Part shown: piece after piece, positions 46,701 to 58,900 of the stretch
Layout: each line of letters begins with the position of its first letter
Position numbering within the stretch: the first letter of the stretch is position 1
NCBI RefSeq assembly: GCF_029433855.1
Contig: NZ_JAROAU010000003.1
Location: 241,934-305,933 of the forward strand
Reading direction: 5' to 3'
DNA: 64,000 nt
Source: Candidatus Kosakonia sp. 282A-S69
GTDB taxonomy: Bacteria > Pseudomonadota > Gammaproteobacteria > Enterobacterales > Enterobacteriaceae
Position numbers and translations under genes: made by a program
The notes under the pieces: generated by a model
Database searches by the model: none
Seen by the model: the letters and a program-made list of their open reading frames with translations, nothing else
What the model was told of the DNA's origin: nothing

Positions 46701-48604
46701 AGCTGCACGGTGTGCTGCATTGCGGTCAGGAAGTTTGTTAACGCGCCGTGGGAGACGAGCACCCCTTTCGGCGCGCCGGTGGAGCCAGAAGTAAAGAGCA
46801 CATACGCCGGCTGCTGCGGCTGTGGCAGCGTCGCAGGGTTATCATCATTCAGTGCCGCAATGGCCGCCACCGCTGCGTCACTGTCGATCTGCTGCTGGCG
46901 ATAACCCGTTATTATGCCGGCGGTTTGCGCCGAGGAGAGAATCAGCGCCGGTTGGGCGGTAGCAAGAATGTGTTGCAGGCGCTCCGCCGGGTGCCCGGCA
47001 TCAAGCGGCAGGTAAACGGCCTGCGCCTTGGCGACCGCCAGCATGGCAATGACCATATCCACCGTGCGCGGCAATAACAGCGCGACACTGTCGCCGGGAC
47101 GTACGCCCTGCGCCTGTATATAGCGGCTGAGCCGGTTTGCCTGGCAATTAAGCTCGCTGTAGCTCAATTGGGTGTGCCAATCGTCAAGGGCAGGCGCGTG
47201 CGGCGTGCTTCTGGCCTGGCGTTCAAACAGCGCCGCAAAGGAGAGGGGCGGCACGGGTGCGCAGGTATCATTTGCCTGCGCGAGAAGCCGCTCCTCCTCT
47301 ACGCTTAGCAGCGAGGGGGCGGCAATCGGGGCGTGCGGATGGTCGATTAACTTGCTAAACAGCGCCAGCATGCGGTGGTGATGGGCGGATAAGCTCTCTG
47401 GGCTGTAGAGCGCGCTATTGGCGTCAAAGCCGACGACCAGCGTATGCGCATCGCCATAGCCATAAAAGAAGATCGCGAGATCTTCAACCGGGCCGTTGCT
47501 GGTATTCACCGGGAAGGTTTTCGCGCCGTTGAACGCCAGATCGTCGCCAAATAACTCAACGTTGACCGTGGTGTGGTAGAGCGGGCGCGTGAGGCTAAGG
47601 TCGCGGGTGAGATCGTCATGGGGATACTGCTGATGGCGTAACGCGGACATCATCTCTTTTGCTGCAAGGGCCAGCACATCATCAAGCGTCAGCGCAGGCG
47701 AGAGCGGCAGCCGCAACGGCAGGATGTTGGACATCATTGCGGGGGTGGTGCGCTGCACCCGCCCGACGCGTGCCGCCAGCGGCAGCCCAATCACCACCTC
47801 TTCGTGGCCTGTCATGCGGTAGAGGTAAATGGCGGTTAACGCCGTAAGCAGCTGGGGGAGCGTGCAGCCTGCGGCTTCGGCATGGCGATGCAGGGCGTGA
47901 TGCAGGCCTGCATCAATATTTTTACGCTGGCGGATGATGGGCGCATCCGGCGCGCTGCGGCCTGCCAGGCTTGCTGCCGTAGGCGTATCCTGAAAGCGCG
48001 CCATCCAGTAGTCGCGATCGCGGATGAAGCGGTTTGAATTTCTGTAGGCGGCCTCCTCAGCAAGCAACGCGCGAAAGTTGCCGAAGGGCGTGGGGGGAAC
48101 AGGTTTATCCATCACCAGCGCGTCGTAGATATCAACCGTGCGGCGAAGGATAAGCGAGGCGCCAAAACCGTCCAGCAGGATGTGGTGGCAGCAGTGGTAG
48201 TAGATATATCTCTTTGCGCTGAGCTTGATGAGAAAAAAGGTAAAGGCGTTCCCTTGCATAAGGGAGAAGTGCTGGTTTGTCTGCTCGCTCATAAAAGCCA
48301 GCGCGGCTTCCAGCGGCTCCGGACGCGCACTGAAATCGTAAAATGCGGCATCATAATTTTCGATCGCGGGAAGCTGCTGTTTTACCGTATTGTCTGTTTG
48401 ATAAAATCGGCCGTGCATTGTTTCTGCTTCAGCGATCATTTGTCTGACTGCGGCTTTAAAAAAACGTGGGATCACTTCGCCATCAATAATTAAATATTCA
48501 CTGATGGTATTATTTCCCGGATGCAGGGTGACTTCATTCGCTAGCCACATTCCCATTTGTGCAGATGTTAAGGCGACGTAATCCTTGTCAATTAGCGCGG
48601 ACAT
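37757..48604 (-). CDS. NRPS line 2, first protein: C-A(Gly)-T-C-A-T-C-A(Phe)-T-E
   Basis: Three-module synthetase of about 3615 aa. Module 1: starter-type C (HHILLDGFG, about residue 148) resembling DhbF/EntF, A code DILQLGLIW (Gly, as DhbF). Module 2: [10 protein letters not shown] (about 1185), A code DAWWLAGTF (Val-like aliphatic, weaker), carrier GGHSLMAS. Module 3: [10 protein letters not shown] (about 2230), A code DAWTIAAVC (Phe), carrier GGDSITAI with the Asp typical before an epimerase, then an E domain ([10 protein letters not shown], about 3283). The tail ([17 protein letters not shown]) resembles a COM-type donor helix. ATG 48604 has TTGAGG upstream, the same layout as line 1; the frame is open ten residues further. 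Predicted partial product: R-Gly-(Val-like)-D-Phe. Confidence 0.92.
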   Translation of the reverse strand: MSALIDKDYVALTSAQMGMWLANEVTLHPGNNTISEYLIIDGEVIPRFFKAAVRQMIAEAETMHGRFYQTDNTVKQQLPAIENYDAAFYDFSARPEPLEAALAFMSEQTNQHFSLMQGNAFTFFLIKLSAKRYIYYHCCHHILLDGFGASLILRRTVDIYDALVMDKPVPPTPFGNFRALLAEEAAYRNSNRFIRDRDYWMARFQDTPTAASLAGRSAPDAPIIRQRKNIDAGLHHALHRHAEAAGCTLPQLLTALTAIYLYRMTGHEEVVIGLPLAARVGRVQRTTPAMMSNILPLRLPLSPALTLDDVLALAAKEMMSALRHQQYPHDDLTRDLSLTRPLYHTTVNVELFGDDLAFNGAKTFPVNTSNGPVEDLAIFFYGYGDAHTLVVGFDANSALYSPESLSAHHHRMLALFSKLIDHPHAPIAAPSLLSVEEERLLAQANDTCAPVPPLSFAALFERQARSTPHAPALDDWHTQLSYSELNCQANRLSRYIQAQGVRPGDSVALLLPRTVDMVIAMLAVAKAQAVYLPLDAGHPAERLQHILATAQPALILSSAQTAGIITGYRQQQIDSDAAVAAIAALNDDNPATLPQPQQPAYVLFTSGSTGAPKGVLVSHGALTNFLTAMQHTVQLTAQHRLLAVTTLSFDIAALELLLPLMSGASVVIASRECARDPRLLAQAIAEKQISHMQGTPALWHGLVAYQPDSLAGLTALVGGDALPNMLAQQMVARAARVIQLYGPTETTIWSTISELSAANLSPSVIGKPLFNTRIHILDDALKPVPVGQPGELYIAGDGLAIGYLNRADLTCERFVASPFDEGGQRMYRTGDMACWSEEQTIVFLGRVDNQVKIRGYRIELGEIENVLHALPEVKQALVVAHEEPASGQKRLVAYVVAHNADACTPEALRAASAQKLPDYMVPALVMLLAHLPLTANGKIDRRALPQPTFTSLARVPPTTAQQQELCRLFAECLAIEPPGIHDNFFSLGGHSLLALQLLNRLRQSFGVELSLKTLFDAPTVAELSTHIAQTHSQPARPALTAQPRPPQLPMSFAQQRLWLQQQIAPSSAYNMPLALTLSGPLDAAVLAQALSDVIARHESLRTLLTQQEEMPCQQILPAHDVKFTLPTLTIAPEHLDEQLEKHCQHLFALDSELPVKAWLYQLAADQHVLLLLIHHTAGDGGSLLPLLEDLSLCWQARATGQRPSLPPLAVQYADYALWQRALLSEAPGANARYTQQMAYWCQQLAGVPEEVTLPADRPRPAQADYRGDRVDFALTHELLSRLKQRSDELGVSLFMLLHTAVATLLHRLGAGDDIVIGTPLFARSDVALLPLIGYFANTAVLRTDMRGNPTLNAILAQAKSAVLEANQHQDLPFEQVVEALAPDRTLARHPLFQVMIVVDTPWPQAVTFPQVGVAQRQLPTTTAKFDLLFHFDVDEAQQRLSGHIEYATALYDSATIAGFTQQLIRVIETIVQRPDARVAEVSLLSDTQRETVLKRWNATDVTLPPLTLAGLFETQVQRAPDAIAVKEGDKTLSYRHLNAAANQLAHRLMAQTRGAPFCAGLLMQHSINEVIAVLAVIKAGGAYLPLRITDPLERQQFIVDEAGATLLLADAALPRPTVDNVILLDDLPKSHWPVSNPPQPSVPGTLAYIMFTSGSTGKPKGIAVEQQSVAALALDRRWRAEDHQRVLLHSPSAFDASTWELWVPLLCGGTVIVAPAGELDIDTLTQTIVEEKITALWLTAGLFHLMAEVHPQAMKTVHLLIAGGDVLSTHAIREVMRHNPTLVMMNGYGPTETTTFATTWRMAQIPDGVTVPVGTPLDNMQVYVLDAYLNPVPVGMPGELYIAGIGLARGYHRNPCLTATHFVANPFSAPGARMYRSGDWVRWRQDGVLEYLNRGDQQVKIRGFRIELAEVEAALQKQATVAQALVSARESSPGNRQLIAWVTAKPGETCDADALRRALGAQLPDFMVPAMIIALEQLPLTANGKVDQRALPAPHFATAAHRAPRNDLERTLCALFAAVLGVPEVGIDDHFFALGGHSLMASRLVSRIRRVLNLNPAIRDLFEAPTVAQFAGRLQASGSARPRLCPHQRPPRLPLSSAQRRLWMVDRIEQGKFTYNMPVTLTLRGEVVVSALMMALDDIVLRHESLRTRFHELNDGTVCQKITPPSSACCPLTQLTVSADDLPHAVQTAAQYTFDLAQEDPCRAWLFKVDEGQHLLLILMHHIASDGGSIAPLLRDLAEAYNARARNQSPAWAELAVQYADYTLWQQALLGAPEEKASLFNRQLAWWRDTLHDLPDELQLPTDRPRPLRASYVGKQCHFAIDARTTTALEALARQHNASLFMVLQAALAVLLCRCGAGEDIPLGTVSEGRSDEALEPLVGFFINTLVMRTDLSGDPTFVTLLDRVREQTLAAWEHQDLPFESLVEALNPARSLARHPLFQVMLVLQNVARSDALFDELETAVATPSLPVAKFDLTFNLEETPEGLRGMVEYAVDLFDEATVVRMAGYFTHLLAAIAANAARRVSELPIFSDAEQHQIMQVWNNSARDVPAATFAEQFEAIVRATPQATALIADEETLTYAQLDRRANRLANLMLARGIGAEQIVAIALPRSVALIVTLIATMKTGAAYLPLDPDYPPDRVEYMLSHAQPGLVVSQAEFADRLAPAYAALHLDHPALRGLLAEQSAEEITLPRRLQCDNAAYLIYTSGSTGTPKGVVVTHRGIGHLVASMVARLHVTPQSRVLQFASLSFDASFWDISMALLSGAALVVATKEALTPGKPLYTLMRERAVTHATLPPVGLAVMPREPLPELATLIVAGEACPPELIAFWGSGRRMINAYGPSESTVCATISQPLQADRLPPIGRPIFNMQAYVLDAHLNPVPPGVKGELYIAGESLARGYLKRPDLTAERFVANPFGARGSRMYRTGDMASWSSDGELMFAGRVDHQVKIRGFRIELGEVESQLRKHPQVAQATVIVREDKPGLRQLVAYAVARDERAQGGEIRDFLRDFLPDYMLPVAVVLLPAIPVTPNGKVDRRALPAPQFARAQHTPPCNAQEQLLSTLFAELLNLPEVDRTMSFFELGGDSITAIQLVARARQAGWLFTPRDVFEHKSVAGLASIMTAVAERESAPQIAAVGELPATPIVHWLMENPGDINAFCQATLLQTPANLDAQALQEMLAALVSHHDALRLTARRDASGDIVLCVPPAADENGMLEIIDDQPLSAEQRQQQIQEACRRAKQRLDPARGKMVQAVWFRAALGQPGQLMLLLHHLVVDGVSWRILASDLLALWRARSAGRKAQLTDAGTSFRTWAMRLEQEAQRRGDELAHWQSVLSQPDALLTTRPLADARDTLATSASLRMELGSEFTQPLLATLPARFHASIHDVLLCALALAITAWREDGQTDVLLDVEGHGREELAGTELSSTVGWFTTLYPVRLAPGRAQLTRPDSLDSALKRVKEQLRQVPENGLGYGLLRYLNRQTRPLLAALPQPQIGFNYLGRFSVEEARDWQLAAEAHLLDTRAHDSFALPHALSLNAMVEERASGPVLVANWCRATELYAEERVSRLATGWFNWLKALSQLTQVEDIGGFTPSDMPLVALQQAGLSKLQSKWTKKK

Positions 48605-48648
48605 AATTAAAACCTCAATAGTAGAAAACGACAAAAAAATTTGTACAA

Positions 48649-48849
48649 CTACCTGTTTTGCAGGCTTCTGGGTTTAATGTCCGTCCAGTTTTGCTCAATG
48701 TATTGCAGGCATTCAGCCCGGGCTGCCGGGCCAAAGGTGGGCTCCCAGCCATCCGGGATCTGAATAAATTCAGGCCATAAAGCGTGTTGGTTTTCTTGAT
48801 TAACTAATACGGTGAATATAAGACTCTCATTTTCGAAGGGATTGCTCAT
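48649..48849 (-). CDS. MbtH-like protein of NRPS line 2
   Basis: 66 aa. The MbtH signature is complete: [28 protein letters not shown], and the C-terminal [14 protein letters not shown]. MbtH proteins bind and activate A domains. About 45 of 66 residues are identical to the second copy at 63410-63610. CAGGATAAAG precedes the ATG. It heads the line 2 operon, 44 bases before the NRPS gene. Confidence 0.95.
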   Translation of the reverse strand: MSNPFENESLIFTVLVNQENQHALWPEFIQIPDGWEPTFGPAARAECLQYIEQNWTDIKPRSLQNR

Positions 48850-49120
48850 TGCTTTATCCTGTGCGTAAAGGGAACCTCATTTTTATATATAACAATCTCT
48901 GTTAAAGCAATAAAAATGGGTTTTCTTTGGTTTTGTTAATAACTTGCGTGCATATATAGCGCTTAAGTAAATTATTATTTTTATTTATGGCTGAGAAAAT
49001 ATTTAAGTATTTTTTTTGAGTGTTGTTTTGAGGCCTGGTGTTTAATTTGAGTGAATTAATGGCGGTGAAAAAATATAAGTAATAAAAGGGGTAATGCGGA
49101 GGTCGCTAAGCGGGGATAGT
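48850..49120 (-). promoter_or_regulatory. AT-rich promoter region of NRPS line 2
   Basis: About 270 bases, very AT-rich against flanking coding DNA that is strongly GC-rich. It lies upstream of the MbtH-like gene and must hold the promoter of the 18-kb line 2 operon. No Fur box or other operator was recognised. The composition suggests H-NS silencing, as in acquired clusters of enterobacteria (inference). Confidence 0.5.
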
Positions 49121-49151
49121 CAGCCTCTCCTGCATAAACGAAGAGAGGCTG
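49121..49151 (-). terminator. Hairpin downstream of the PPTase gene
   Basis: CAGCCTCTC (49121-49129) and GAGAGGCTG (49143-49151) form a 9-bp stem with a 13-base loop, 24 bases beyond the PPTase stop. No T-run worth the name; a weak terminator candidate. Confidence 0.45.
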
Positions 49152-49175
49152 TCACTCTGTATGGCGGGCGATACC

Positions 49176-49889
49176 TCAGGCAATAAGCGTGATGAGGTGA
49201 TCCTCTGCGAGGAAGTAGTAACCCGTTAGCTGACTCCCCTGCGCTCTGCGCGCCGTCAGGGTTTGTGTCAGTTCAAGCGTGATGCGCTGCGCTGTCGTAT
49301 CAATCTGGCAAACCCGGGCGGCATCGAAGTCAAAAAAGCGCCTTACTTCGGGGTAGAGCGCCTTGAACAGGCTCTCTTTCGCGGAGAAGGCGATCAGTAG
49401 CGCACTCTCATAGGGCAGAGGGCAGGCCGCGAGCAGCGCCTGCTCCTGCGCCGAGGTGAACATGTCGGCGGTTTCGCGCATGGTTTCCGGAGCCAACATT
49501 TCAATATCCACACCCGGCGTCAGGCCCCCATCGCCTGGCGCGATGATGGCTATCGCCCGGTCATGGGTATGGGAAAGACTGCCGCACCAGCCGGCAGGCC
49601 AGAGGGGCGCGCGATCCGCAGCCATGCCAACACTGGCGTCGCAGCCGTGGTGCGCAAGCAGCCGCTTTGCGCCGTAACGCGCGGCCAGGTACTCTGCCCG
49701 ACGCTTTACGCCCGCAGCATGCAGGCGCGGGGGAAATGGGATCGCGTAGCGGGCAAACAGCTCATCCTGCCAGGCGTAGCGATCAAAAGAGAGCTGGCAG
49801 TAGGCGAGCCCCGGTATGGCCGCCATTGTCCCCATCTCAAGATGAGTGATAAAAGGCGGCAGTGCGTGATGGGTATATGGAGTCAACAT
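49176..49889 (-). CDS. 4'-phosphopantetheinyl transferase, Sfp/EntD type
   Basis: 237 aa. Transfers phosphopantetheine from CoA to the nine carrier domains of the two NRPS lines (inferred from position). The EntD-type motifs are visible: CGSLSHTHD (about residue 110), GVDIEML with the metal-binding Asp/Glu (about 130) and FSAKESLFKALYP (about 173-185). Start set at ATG 49889, giving MLTPYTHHALPPF; a longer frame to 49952 would include a strong palindromic terminator and is rejected. It lies between the two NRPS units, in the same direction, and may be read from its own promoter or by read-through. Confidence 0.93.
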   Translation of the reverse strand: MLTPYTHHALPPFITHLEMGTMAAIPGLAYCQLSFDRYAWQDELFARYAIPFPPRLHAAGVKRRAEYLAARYGAKRLLAHHGCDASVGMAADRAPLWPAGWCGSLSHTHDRAIAIIAPGDGGLTPGVDIEMLAPETMRETADMFTSAQEQALLAACPLPYESALLIAFSAKESLFKALYPEVRRFFDFDAARVCQIDTTAQRITLELTQTLTARRAQGSQLTGYYFLAEDHLITLIA

Positions 49890-49906
49890 TTCGCTACTTA
49901 TCAATA

Positions 49907-49941
49907 GGTAATAAAACCGCCATGACGGCGGTTTTATTACC
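49907..49941. terminator. Strong palindromic terminator after NRPS line 1
   Basis: GGTAATAAAACCGCC (49907-49921), loop ATGAC, GGCGGTTTTATTACC (49927-49941): a perfect 15-bp inverted repeat with T-rich arms, 17 bases beyond the NRPS stop and directly before the PPTase start. Confidence 0.85.
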
Positions 49942-49957
49942 ATAACGGGCAATGCGC

Positions 49958-52900
49958 TCAGCGGCTCTCAAGCCAGCGCTGAATAACCGGGCCGATGGTT
50001 TTCAACGCCTCCGGGCTGAACATACCGTTATGGGTACCCGGCACAGTGTGGACGATGATATTGCCATCCACATAGTTTGCCCAGAGCTGGGGATCGAAAT
50101 CCTCCCCATCCGCATCACGCTGCGTCGCTTTGAAGAAAAGCATATCACCGTGATAGCGCCCCGGTGTGAGAGTTGCCAGCAGCGCAGGCGCATCGCGAAG
50201 CTCGGCGAAAATGCGTTCGAAAATCACTGGCTCCACGTCAGCGAGAGGATGTTCAATCGCCTGCAACCCACTGCGCAGCCCCTCAACCGAGAACTGCGTT
50301 TTGTCTTGCGGAACGCCACCGACCAGCGCTTCAAACAGCACCTCTAAGCCCTCTTCGTCGCTGAGCACCGTCTCGAGATAACGCTCCCCGAGCGGATAGC
50401 CATCCACCAGCACCAGCATGCTGACCTCATGACCTGCTTGTTGTAGCAGCGTAGCGACTTCATGAGCCAGATGGCAGCCAAAGGACCAGCCGAGAAGGGC
50501 GTAAGGGCCTGCTGGCTGGACGTTATAGATCTCCGCCAGATAGCTTTTCGCCAGCTCCGCGACGGAGCCTGTTGGCACGCCGGTGCTGATCCTGCTTGAC
50601 TGCAGACCATAGATCGGTTGCTGCTCGCCGAGATAGCCGATAAGCCCCGAGTATGACCAGCTCAGGCCGCCGCCGGGAGGCAGACAGAACAGCGCGGGTT
50701 TGTCGCCCAGTGGCTGGAGTGGCAGTATCACATCCAGCATGCTGCTGCGCCGGTTGCTCCCCAGCCGCTGCGCCAGCATCGCCACCGTCGGCGCTTCAAA
50801 CAGATCGCGGATGGTCAGCTTCACCTGCAGCTCGCGGTCGATCTGCGTAATCAACCGCGCCGCCAGCAGGGAGTGGCCGCCCATGGCGAAGAAGCTGCTG
50901 TCGATGCTGACATTCTCAACTTTGAGCAACGTACTGAATTTTTTCGCCAGCCATATCTCCCGCTCGCTTTGTGGTTGACGCCTGGCCCCGGTGCTGAAAT
51001 CCGGCTTCGGCAACGCTTTGATCTCCAGCTTATCGTTGCCATTGAGCGGCAGCGCCTCCAGCAGTACCACCGCCGCAGGCACCATAAAGTCCGGTAGGCG
51101 TTCACGGGCAAATTGCTGCAACGCCGCGGATAAGCCCTGTTGCGGACCCTTTGCCACCACATACGCGACCAGCTGTTTATGACCCGCCGCATCTTCAAAC
51201 GGAATGACCGCCACCTGCTGCACGGCGTCATGCTGCTTCAGCACGATCTCGATTTCAGCGGGCTCGATCCTGAAGCCGCGAATTTTCACCTGCTGATCGC
51301 CGCGGCTGACAAAGTTGATTGCGCCATCGCGGCGGCGTTTGACCCTATCGCCAGTGCGGTACATACGGCTCCCCGCAGGCCCGTAAGGATCGGCGACGAA
51401 GTGTGATGCGCTAAGCCCCGGATGGTTCATATAGCCACGCGCCAGCCCGCGTCCGGCGATGTAAAGTTCGCCAGCCACCCCCTCCGGCAGCGGTTGCAAA
51501 TACTCATCCAGCACATAGACGCGGGCGTTATCTTTCGCATAGCCGATCGGCACATCCAGATAGGGTGCATCTGCCTGCGTAATCCGATAAACCGTCGCGT
51601 AGGTGGTCGCCTCTGTCGGGCCATACATGTTCACCAGTTCGAGGTCCGGCAACTGCTCGCGCATTGACTGTACCGCGCTTGCGGAGATCTTCTCCCCGCC
51701 GGTATAGAGTTTGCTGACCCCCGCCAGACACTGCCAGGCCTCTTCGGCAATCAGGCGGAACAGCCCGGAGGTTAAAAACACCGCGGTCACTTTGCGATCG
51801 GTAATCGTTGAGGTGATAGCCGGCAGATCCATCGCGTCTCCCGGCACGATCACCCCATGATGACCGTTCAGCAGTGCCGCCCAGATCTCAATGGTTGAAG
51901 CGTCAAAAGCATACGGCGAGTGCAGCAGAATGCGCTGATGATCCTCCCCTTTCCAGCGGCGATCGCGCGCCAGGGCAACGACGTTATCCTGGGTGACGGC
52001 AATGCCTTTCGGTTGCCCGGTGGAGCCGGAGGTAAACATCACATAAGCGATATGGTCAGGCTTGAGCGGCGTCGTGATGGTCGGTGCCTCTTCCTGCGTA
52101 TGCGCACTGTTGACCGTCAGCACCTCAATCCCTTCCGGCAGAGGCGTCGCGCTGTGCCGTTCATCGACGACCGCAATGTGCACATCCAGCGTATGGGTAA
52201 TATGCTGCCAACGCTCAAACGGATCGCTGGTGCGCAGCGGCACATAGAAGCCGCCCGCTTTCACCACGGCGAGCACGCCAATCACCAGTGAGAGGGAGCG
52301 CTCCAGGAGTAATGCCACGCCCCGATCCGCTGTCACTCCACGCTGTTGCAGGCGATGCGCTAAGGCATTGGCGCGCGCATCCAGCTCCTGATAAGTAAGC
52401 TGCTCGTCGCCGCAGCTGATGGCGATGTGATGCGGCGTTTTCGCCACCTGGCCGGCAAACTCCTGCGCTAGCGTGGCTGGCGGCAGATGCACAAAGGTGT
52501 CGTTGCCGGCATGAATAAGCGCATTGCGCTGTTCGCCACTCAGTAACGGCAGGTTTTTCACCGGCAGATCCGGCGCATCGACCGCCGCCTGCAACAGCTG
52601 CACAAAGTAGCCCGCCAGCGCGATAACAGTCGAACGATCAAACAGTTCCACCGGGAAATCAATTTGCGCATCAAGCGCGCGCACCTCCCCCTCTTCGCCG
52701 CTAATCTCATCAAAGTTGAACAGCAGATCAAACTTGGTCGTCACCAGACCCACCGGCTGGTGGCTGGCCTGCATATCCACCAGTTGCGGCGGTGTATTCG
52801 CGTTGTTTTGCAGCACCATCATCACCTGGAAGAGGGGATGTCTGGCGGAAGAGCGCCCCGGATTTAACGCTTTTACCACCCAGTCGAACGGCACATCCTG

Positions 52901-55900
52901 GTTGACATAGGCGGAGAGCATAGAGTCGCGAACGCTGGCAAGCGTCGTGCGGAAGCTGGGATTTGCCGCCAGATCGACGCGTAGCACCAGCGTATTGACG
53001 AAGAAGCCCACCAGATCGCTGATTGCTTCATCCGCACGTCCCGCCGCGGCGGTACCGAGGGTAATATCATCGCCCGCGCCCATGCGGCTAAAGAGGATCG
53101 CGGCAGTCGCCTGCAGCAGCATAAAGGGCGTGACCCCCTCCTGTTGCGTCAGGATTTTAATCCGCTGATAGAGTGCCTCATCAATATGGAAATGGACCCG
53201 ATCCCCCACATAGCCCGGTGATGCCGGATGCGGACGATCGACAGGCAGCAGCATCTCCTCCGGTGCGCCCGCCAGCGCGCTGCGCCAGAAGGCGATCTGC
53301 TGCGCGCAGAGTGGCGTGTGCTCCTCGATTTCACCGAGCAGGCTGCGCTGCCAGAGCGCATAGTCGGCATACTGCACCGCCAGCGGCGTCCAGGTCGGCT
53401 CCTGCTGCTTACAGCGTGCGTTGTAAGCGCAGGAGATATCGTGGAACAGCGGTGCCAGCGAGCCGCCGTCGCAGGCAATATGGTGAATGACAATCAGCAA
53501 CACCTGTTCATGGGTCTGCGGCAAACGGAACAGCGTACAGCGCAGCGGGATCTCCCGCGCCAGATCGAAAGCATAGGTTGATGCCTCATCCAGCGCGCTG
53601 GCGAGCGCCTCCTCACTCACCGCCTTCACCGCCAGCGTCATCTCAACGGAATCGGCGGCGAGGATATGCTGGTAAGGCTGCTCCTGGTGAATTGGGTAGA
53701 GCGTGCGCAACACTTCATGACGCGCAACGACATCACGCAGCGCCTGGCCCAGCGCCTCTTCATTGAGCGGTCCGCTGAAGCGCACGGCGAGCGGCATGTT
53801 GTAAGCCGCGTGGTTATCATCGAGGTTCTTCAACAGCCACATGCGCTGCTGGGCAAAGGAGAGCGGCAGATACTCGCTGCGCGGCTGCGGAGTCAGCGCC
53901 ACTTTCGGGGCCATATCCGCTTGTGCAAGCTGGCTGGCGAGCTGTGCCACGGTGGGGTAATCAAACAGCGTACGGATGGGTACATTTTTGCCCAGCTCGC
54001 TGCTGATGCGGCTTATCAGGCGCATCGCTAACAGCGAATGGCCGCCGAGCATAAAGAAGTTGTCATCAATGCCCGGCGCTTCAAGTTGCAATACCTCTGC
54101 GAAGAGGTCCGCTAACATCGCCTCCTGTGCGTTGCGCGGCTGGCGACGGGTCGCACTCTGCATAAAGTTCGGCTTCGGCAAGGCGCGTTTATCCAGCTTG
54201 CCATTAATGGTCAGCGGGAATTTCTCCATCTGCACAATGGCGGCCGGCACCATATATTCCGGCAATTTGTCCGCCGCATGATGGCGCAGCGCTGCCATGT
54301 CGACAGGGCTACCGTTGTCGCTAATGATATAGCCCACCAGTTGCGGGTTGCCGGGGCGATCATTTTGCAGGATCACCTCGGCCTGGGTCACGTGCGGATA
54401 GCTCGCCAGCGCGGCGGCAATCTCGCCCAGCTCAATGCGGAACCCGCGCAGTTTTACCTGCTGATCGGCGCGGCCTAAATAGTTCAGCTCGCCTTTGCGG
54501 GTGCGGATTGCCATATCACCGGAGCGGTACATACGCGCACCGGGTTCACCATAGGGGTCGGCAACAAAGCGTTCACTGCTCAGCGCCACGCGATTGAGGT
54601 AGCCACGCGCCAGGCCTGCGCCGCTGATATACATCTCGCCCTCCACGCCCACCGGCACAGGTTGCAGCGCATCGTCTAACAGATGGATATGCAGATCGGG
54701 GATCGCCACGCCAATCGGGCTACCGGAGGCGTTGCGCGCCCCCTCCGCCGTCAGCGGCTGATAGCTTACGTGGACGGTGGTCTCGGTGATGCCGTACATG
54801 TTGATCAGCTCCGGCGCGGCGTCGTCATGGCGCTGATACCAGCGCTCGAGTTGGTTCAAATCGAGCGCTTCACCGCCAAATACGACTTTGCGCAGCGCCA
54901 ATGGATAGCTTGCTGGCGCAACCGCGTTTTCCGCTTCGATCAACTGATAAAAGGCGGAAGGCGTCTGGTTGAGAATAGTGACCCGTTTTTCACTCAGCAG
55001 TTTCAAAAAGGCCTGCGGATCGCGGCTGACAATAAACGGCACCACCACCAGTTCGCCGCCATAGAGCAGCGGGCCCCAGATCTCCCAGACGGAGAAATCG
55101 AACGAGCAGGAGTGGAACAGCGTCCAGATATCGGTGCGGGCAAAGTTAAACCACCCCTCGGTTGCCGCAAAGAGGCGCAGCACATTGCTGTGGTGAATCA
55201 TCACCCCTTTCGGTTTACCGGTGGAGCCGGAGGTGTAGATGATATAAGCCAGGTTCTCCGGGCTGACAGGACGCAGGCGCTCGGCGTCATTGAGGTTTTC
55301 ATCGCGCAGCTGCGCCAGCTGCTGCTGACACTGCGGCGTATCGAGCAGCAGTTCGGGCAGCGTGCTGCTGAGGGTACCGGCATACTCTGCGAGGGTGATA
55401 ATCAGCGCCGGTCTGGCGTCGTCAACAATGTAGGCCAGGCGATCCGCCGGATTATGCACATCCAGCGGCAGATAGGCTGCGCCCGCTTTGACGGTAGCGA
55501 GTAGCGCCACCAGTGTCTCCAGGGTGCGTGGCAGCGCCAGCGCAACGCTATCTTCCGTGCCGATGCCGCGGCTTACCAGGTAACGTGCCAGCTGGTTGGC
55601 GCGCCGGTTCAGCTCGTCATAGCTTAGCGTTTCCTCGCCAAGGCTCAGAGCCGTCGCCTGCGGTGTTTCACGTACGCGCTGTTCAAAAACCTCATGCAGC
55701 GTGGCGTTAGCCCACTTGTCAAAGGGGGTGCAGACCGGCACTGCGGCCTGGCATTCCGCGGGCAGCAGCAGGGGAACGCTGCCGACGCGTCGTTGCGGCT
55801 GCGCCATGACGGCATTCAGCACCAGCACAAAACGCGCGGCCAGCGCTTCGGCTGTGGCATCGTCAAACAGATCGGTGGCGTATTCGAGAATGCCGTTGAG

Positions 55901-58900
55901 CGCGGTGGGCGTCTCCTCAATGTTAAAGGTCAGATCGAACTTCGCTACCGGCAGCAGCGGTGTGGCGACCTGGGTATGCAGATTGTCAAAGTGCGCTTCG
56001 CTGTAGGCCATGTTTTGCAGCACCAGCATCACCTGGAAGAGAGGGTGCCGCGCCAGTGTACGCTCAGGATTTAGCGCTTCGACCAGGTTATCAAAGGGGA
56101 GATCCTGGTGTTCGTAGGCTTGCAGTGCATAGTCACGGACACTCTCCAGCAGGGCGCTGAAGGTGAGGTTGTCGTCAAGCGTGGCGCGCATCACCAGCGT
56201 ATTAATAAAGAAGCCGACCAGCGGTTCAAGCGCCTCATCGCGGCGTCCGGCAATGGCGGTACCAACAGGAATGTCGTTGCCCGCGCCCATCCGGTGCAGC
56301 AGCACGACCAGTGCGGCCTGCAATACCATAAACAGGCTGGCGTTGTGCGCTTGTGCGACCTCAAGCAGGCGAGCGTGCAACATTTCATCAATGGTAAAGC
56401 GGCACTGTTTGCCTCTGTAACTTGCCCGTGCCGGGCGCGGGCGGTCAAAGGGCAGTTTCAGCTCGTCGGGAAGATCGGCGAGCGTGTTGCGCCACCAGGC
56501 GAGCTGGCGCCCCGCCAGGCTCTCCGCGGCGTTGATCTCGCCCAGCCAGTCGTTCTGCCACAGCACATAATCACCATAGCTTACCGGCAGCGGCGTAAAG
56601 GCCGGAGCATTACCCTGCGCGCGGGCGTTGTAAGCCGCCGCCAGATCCTGAAGTAGTGGTGAGAGCGAACTGCCATCGCTGGCGATATGGTGCATTAAGA
56701 ACAGCAGCAGATGGCGCTCTTCATTCACGCTAAACAGCCATGCGCGGCAGGGATCTTCTGCGGCTAAATCGAAGGTATATTGCGCAGCGTTCAGCACTTC
56801 ACGTTGCAGTTCGTCCGGCAAAACGTCGCTTACCGCCAGAGTACAGCACGCCTCTTCACCCTCGGTAACATGCTGATAAACGGTGCCGTCTGGCTGGAGT
56901 AAAAAGCGGGTGCGCAGTGTTTCGTGGCGCAGCTTCACATCGTTCAGTGCCGCCGCCAGCGCCGCCACATTGACCCCGCCTTCCAGTTCAAGGGTCAGGG
57001 GCATATTGTAGGTGGCGGTTTTTCCCTCGATGCGATCGATCATCCACAACCGCCGCTGCGCGGCCGAAAGCGGCAGACGGGCGGGCTTTTCACGCGCCTG
57101 TAGCAGCAAGCGTGAAGGCGCGGCGGCGTGTAAACGCTCAGCAAACTGCGCCACCGTCGGCGCTTCAAAGAGATCGCGAATGGCAGGATCAACACGCATT
57201 TCGCGGCGCACCTTGCTCACCAGACGGGAAGCCAGCAGCGAGTGGCCGCCGAGGGCAAAGAAGTTGTCGTCAATGCCGATCTCGTCTAAGCCGAGCACCT
57301 CTGCAAAGAGCGCGCAGAGCGTGCTCTCTCGCTCATTGCGCGCGCCACGACGCTGTTCGGCGGTAAAGCGCGGCGCGGGCAGGGCGCGCATATCCACTTT
57401 GCCGTTGGCGTTAAGGGGGAAGCTCTCCAGCGGGATAATCATCGCCGGCACCATAAAGTCTGGTAACTGCGCGCTTAGCGCCTCGCGCAGCTGTGCCGCA
57501 TCGAAGGCTGCCTCTTTGCGAGCGAGAACGTAGGCGACAATTTGCTTATTACCCGGGTTAGGCTCGACGATGCAGGCCAGCGCCTGCGCCACGGCAGGCT
57601 GCTGTTGCAGCGCGGTTTCCACTTCCGCCAGCTCAATACGGAAGCCGCGAATTTTCACCTGCTGATCGCCACGGCTGAGGTATTCGAGCACGCCATCTTC
57701 ACGCCAGCGCACCCAGTCCCCGGAGCGGTACATGCGCTCGCCGGGCTGCGCGAAGGGGTTGGCGACAAAGTGCGTTGCCGTGAGCACCGGCTGTTTATGG
57801 TAGCCACGCGCCAGGCCGAGACCGGCGATATACAACTCGCCGGGCACGCCGACCGGCACCGGATTAAGATAACCATCCAGTACGTAGACCTGCATGTTAT
57901 CGAGCGGCGCACCGATGGGCACCGTCATCTCCGTCGGGATGCCCGGCATCAGGTGCGTGGTGGCAAACGTGGTCGTTTCCGTCGGGCCGTAGCCATTCAT
58001 CATCTTCAGCCCGGGGCACTGCGTCATCACTTTTCTGATTGCCGCTACCGGCAACACATCTCCCCCGGCAATCAGCAGCCGCACCGCTTTCAGGGCGCTG
58101 GCATGCTCCTCGGCCATCAGACGGAACAGACCGGCGGTGAGCCACAGCGCGGTGACGTTCTCCGCCATGACGATCTGCGCCAGCGCATCAATATCCAGCT
58201 CACCGGCGGGGGCGACGATCAGCTGACCGCCGCAGAGCAGCGGCACCCACAGCTCCCAGGTGGCGGCGTCAAAAGCTGACGGAGAGTGCAGCAATACACG
58301 CTGATGATCCTCCCGCGACCAGCGCCGATCGAGGGCCAGGGCCGCCACGCTCTGCTGATTGACGGCAATCCCTTTTGGTTTGCCGGTCGAGCCGGAGGTG
58401 TACATGATGTAAGCGAGGCTCTCTGGCGCGCCGGTTAATGCCGGGTTGGTCTCGGTTCCCGCCCGCTGCGCCTCGTCAGCCAGGTGAATGATATGCGCAG
58501 CGTCCGGAAGCGGCAGGCCGGGATCGGCGATCAGCAGCGTGGCACCCGCGTCATCCAGCATCATCTGCTGGCGCTCAACGGGATCGCGCGGGCGCAGCGG
58601 CAGGTAAGCACCGCCCGCCTTGATTACCGCAAGGGTGGCAATCACTTCATCAATGGAGTGCTGCATCAACAGCCCGGCGCAGAATGTATGCCCGCCGTTC
58701 AGCGCCAGCAGCCGGTGCGCCAGACGGTTCGCCGCCTGGTTTAGCTGGCGGTAGGTCACCGTTTTGCTGCCTTCCTTCACGGCAATGGCGTCAGGGGTGC
58801 GCAGCACCTGCTGTTCAAACAGCGCGGCTAAACGCACTTCAGGTAGCGCGACATGGGTGGCATTCCAGCCGCCAAGCAGCGTTTCGCGCTGGACAGGCGT

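Noticed and set aside
49890-49952. N-terminal extension of the PPTase
   Set aside because: It would translate through a perfect 15-bp palindromic terminator; the EntD-type N-terminus fits the start at 49889.
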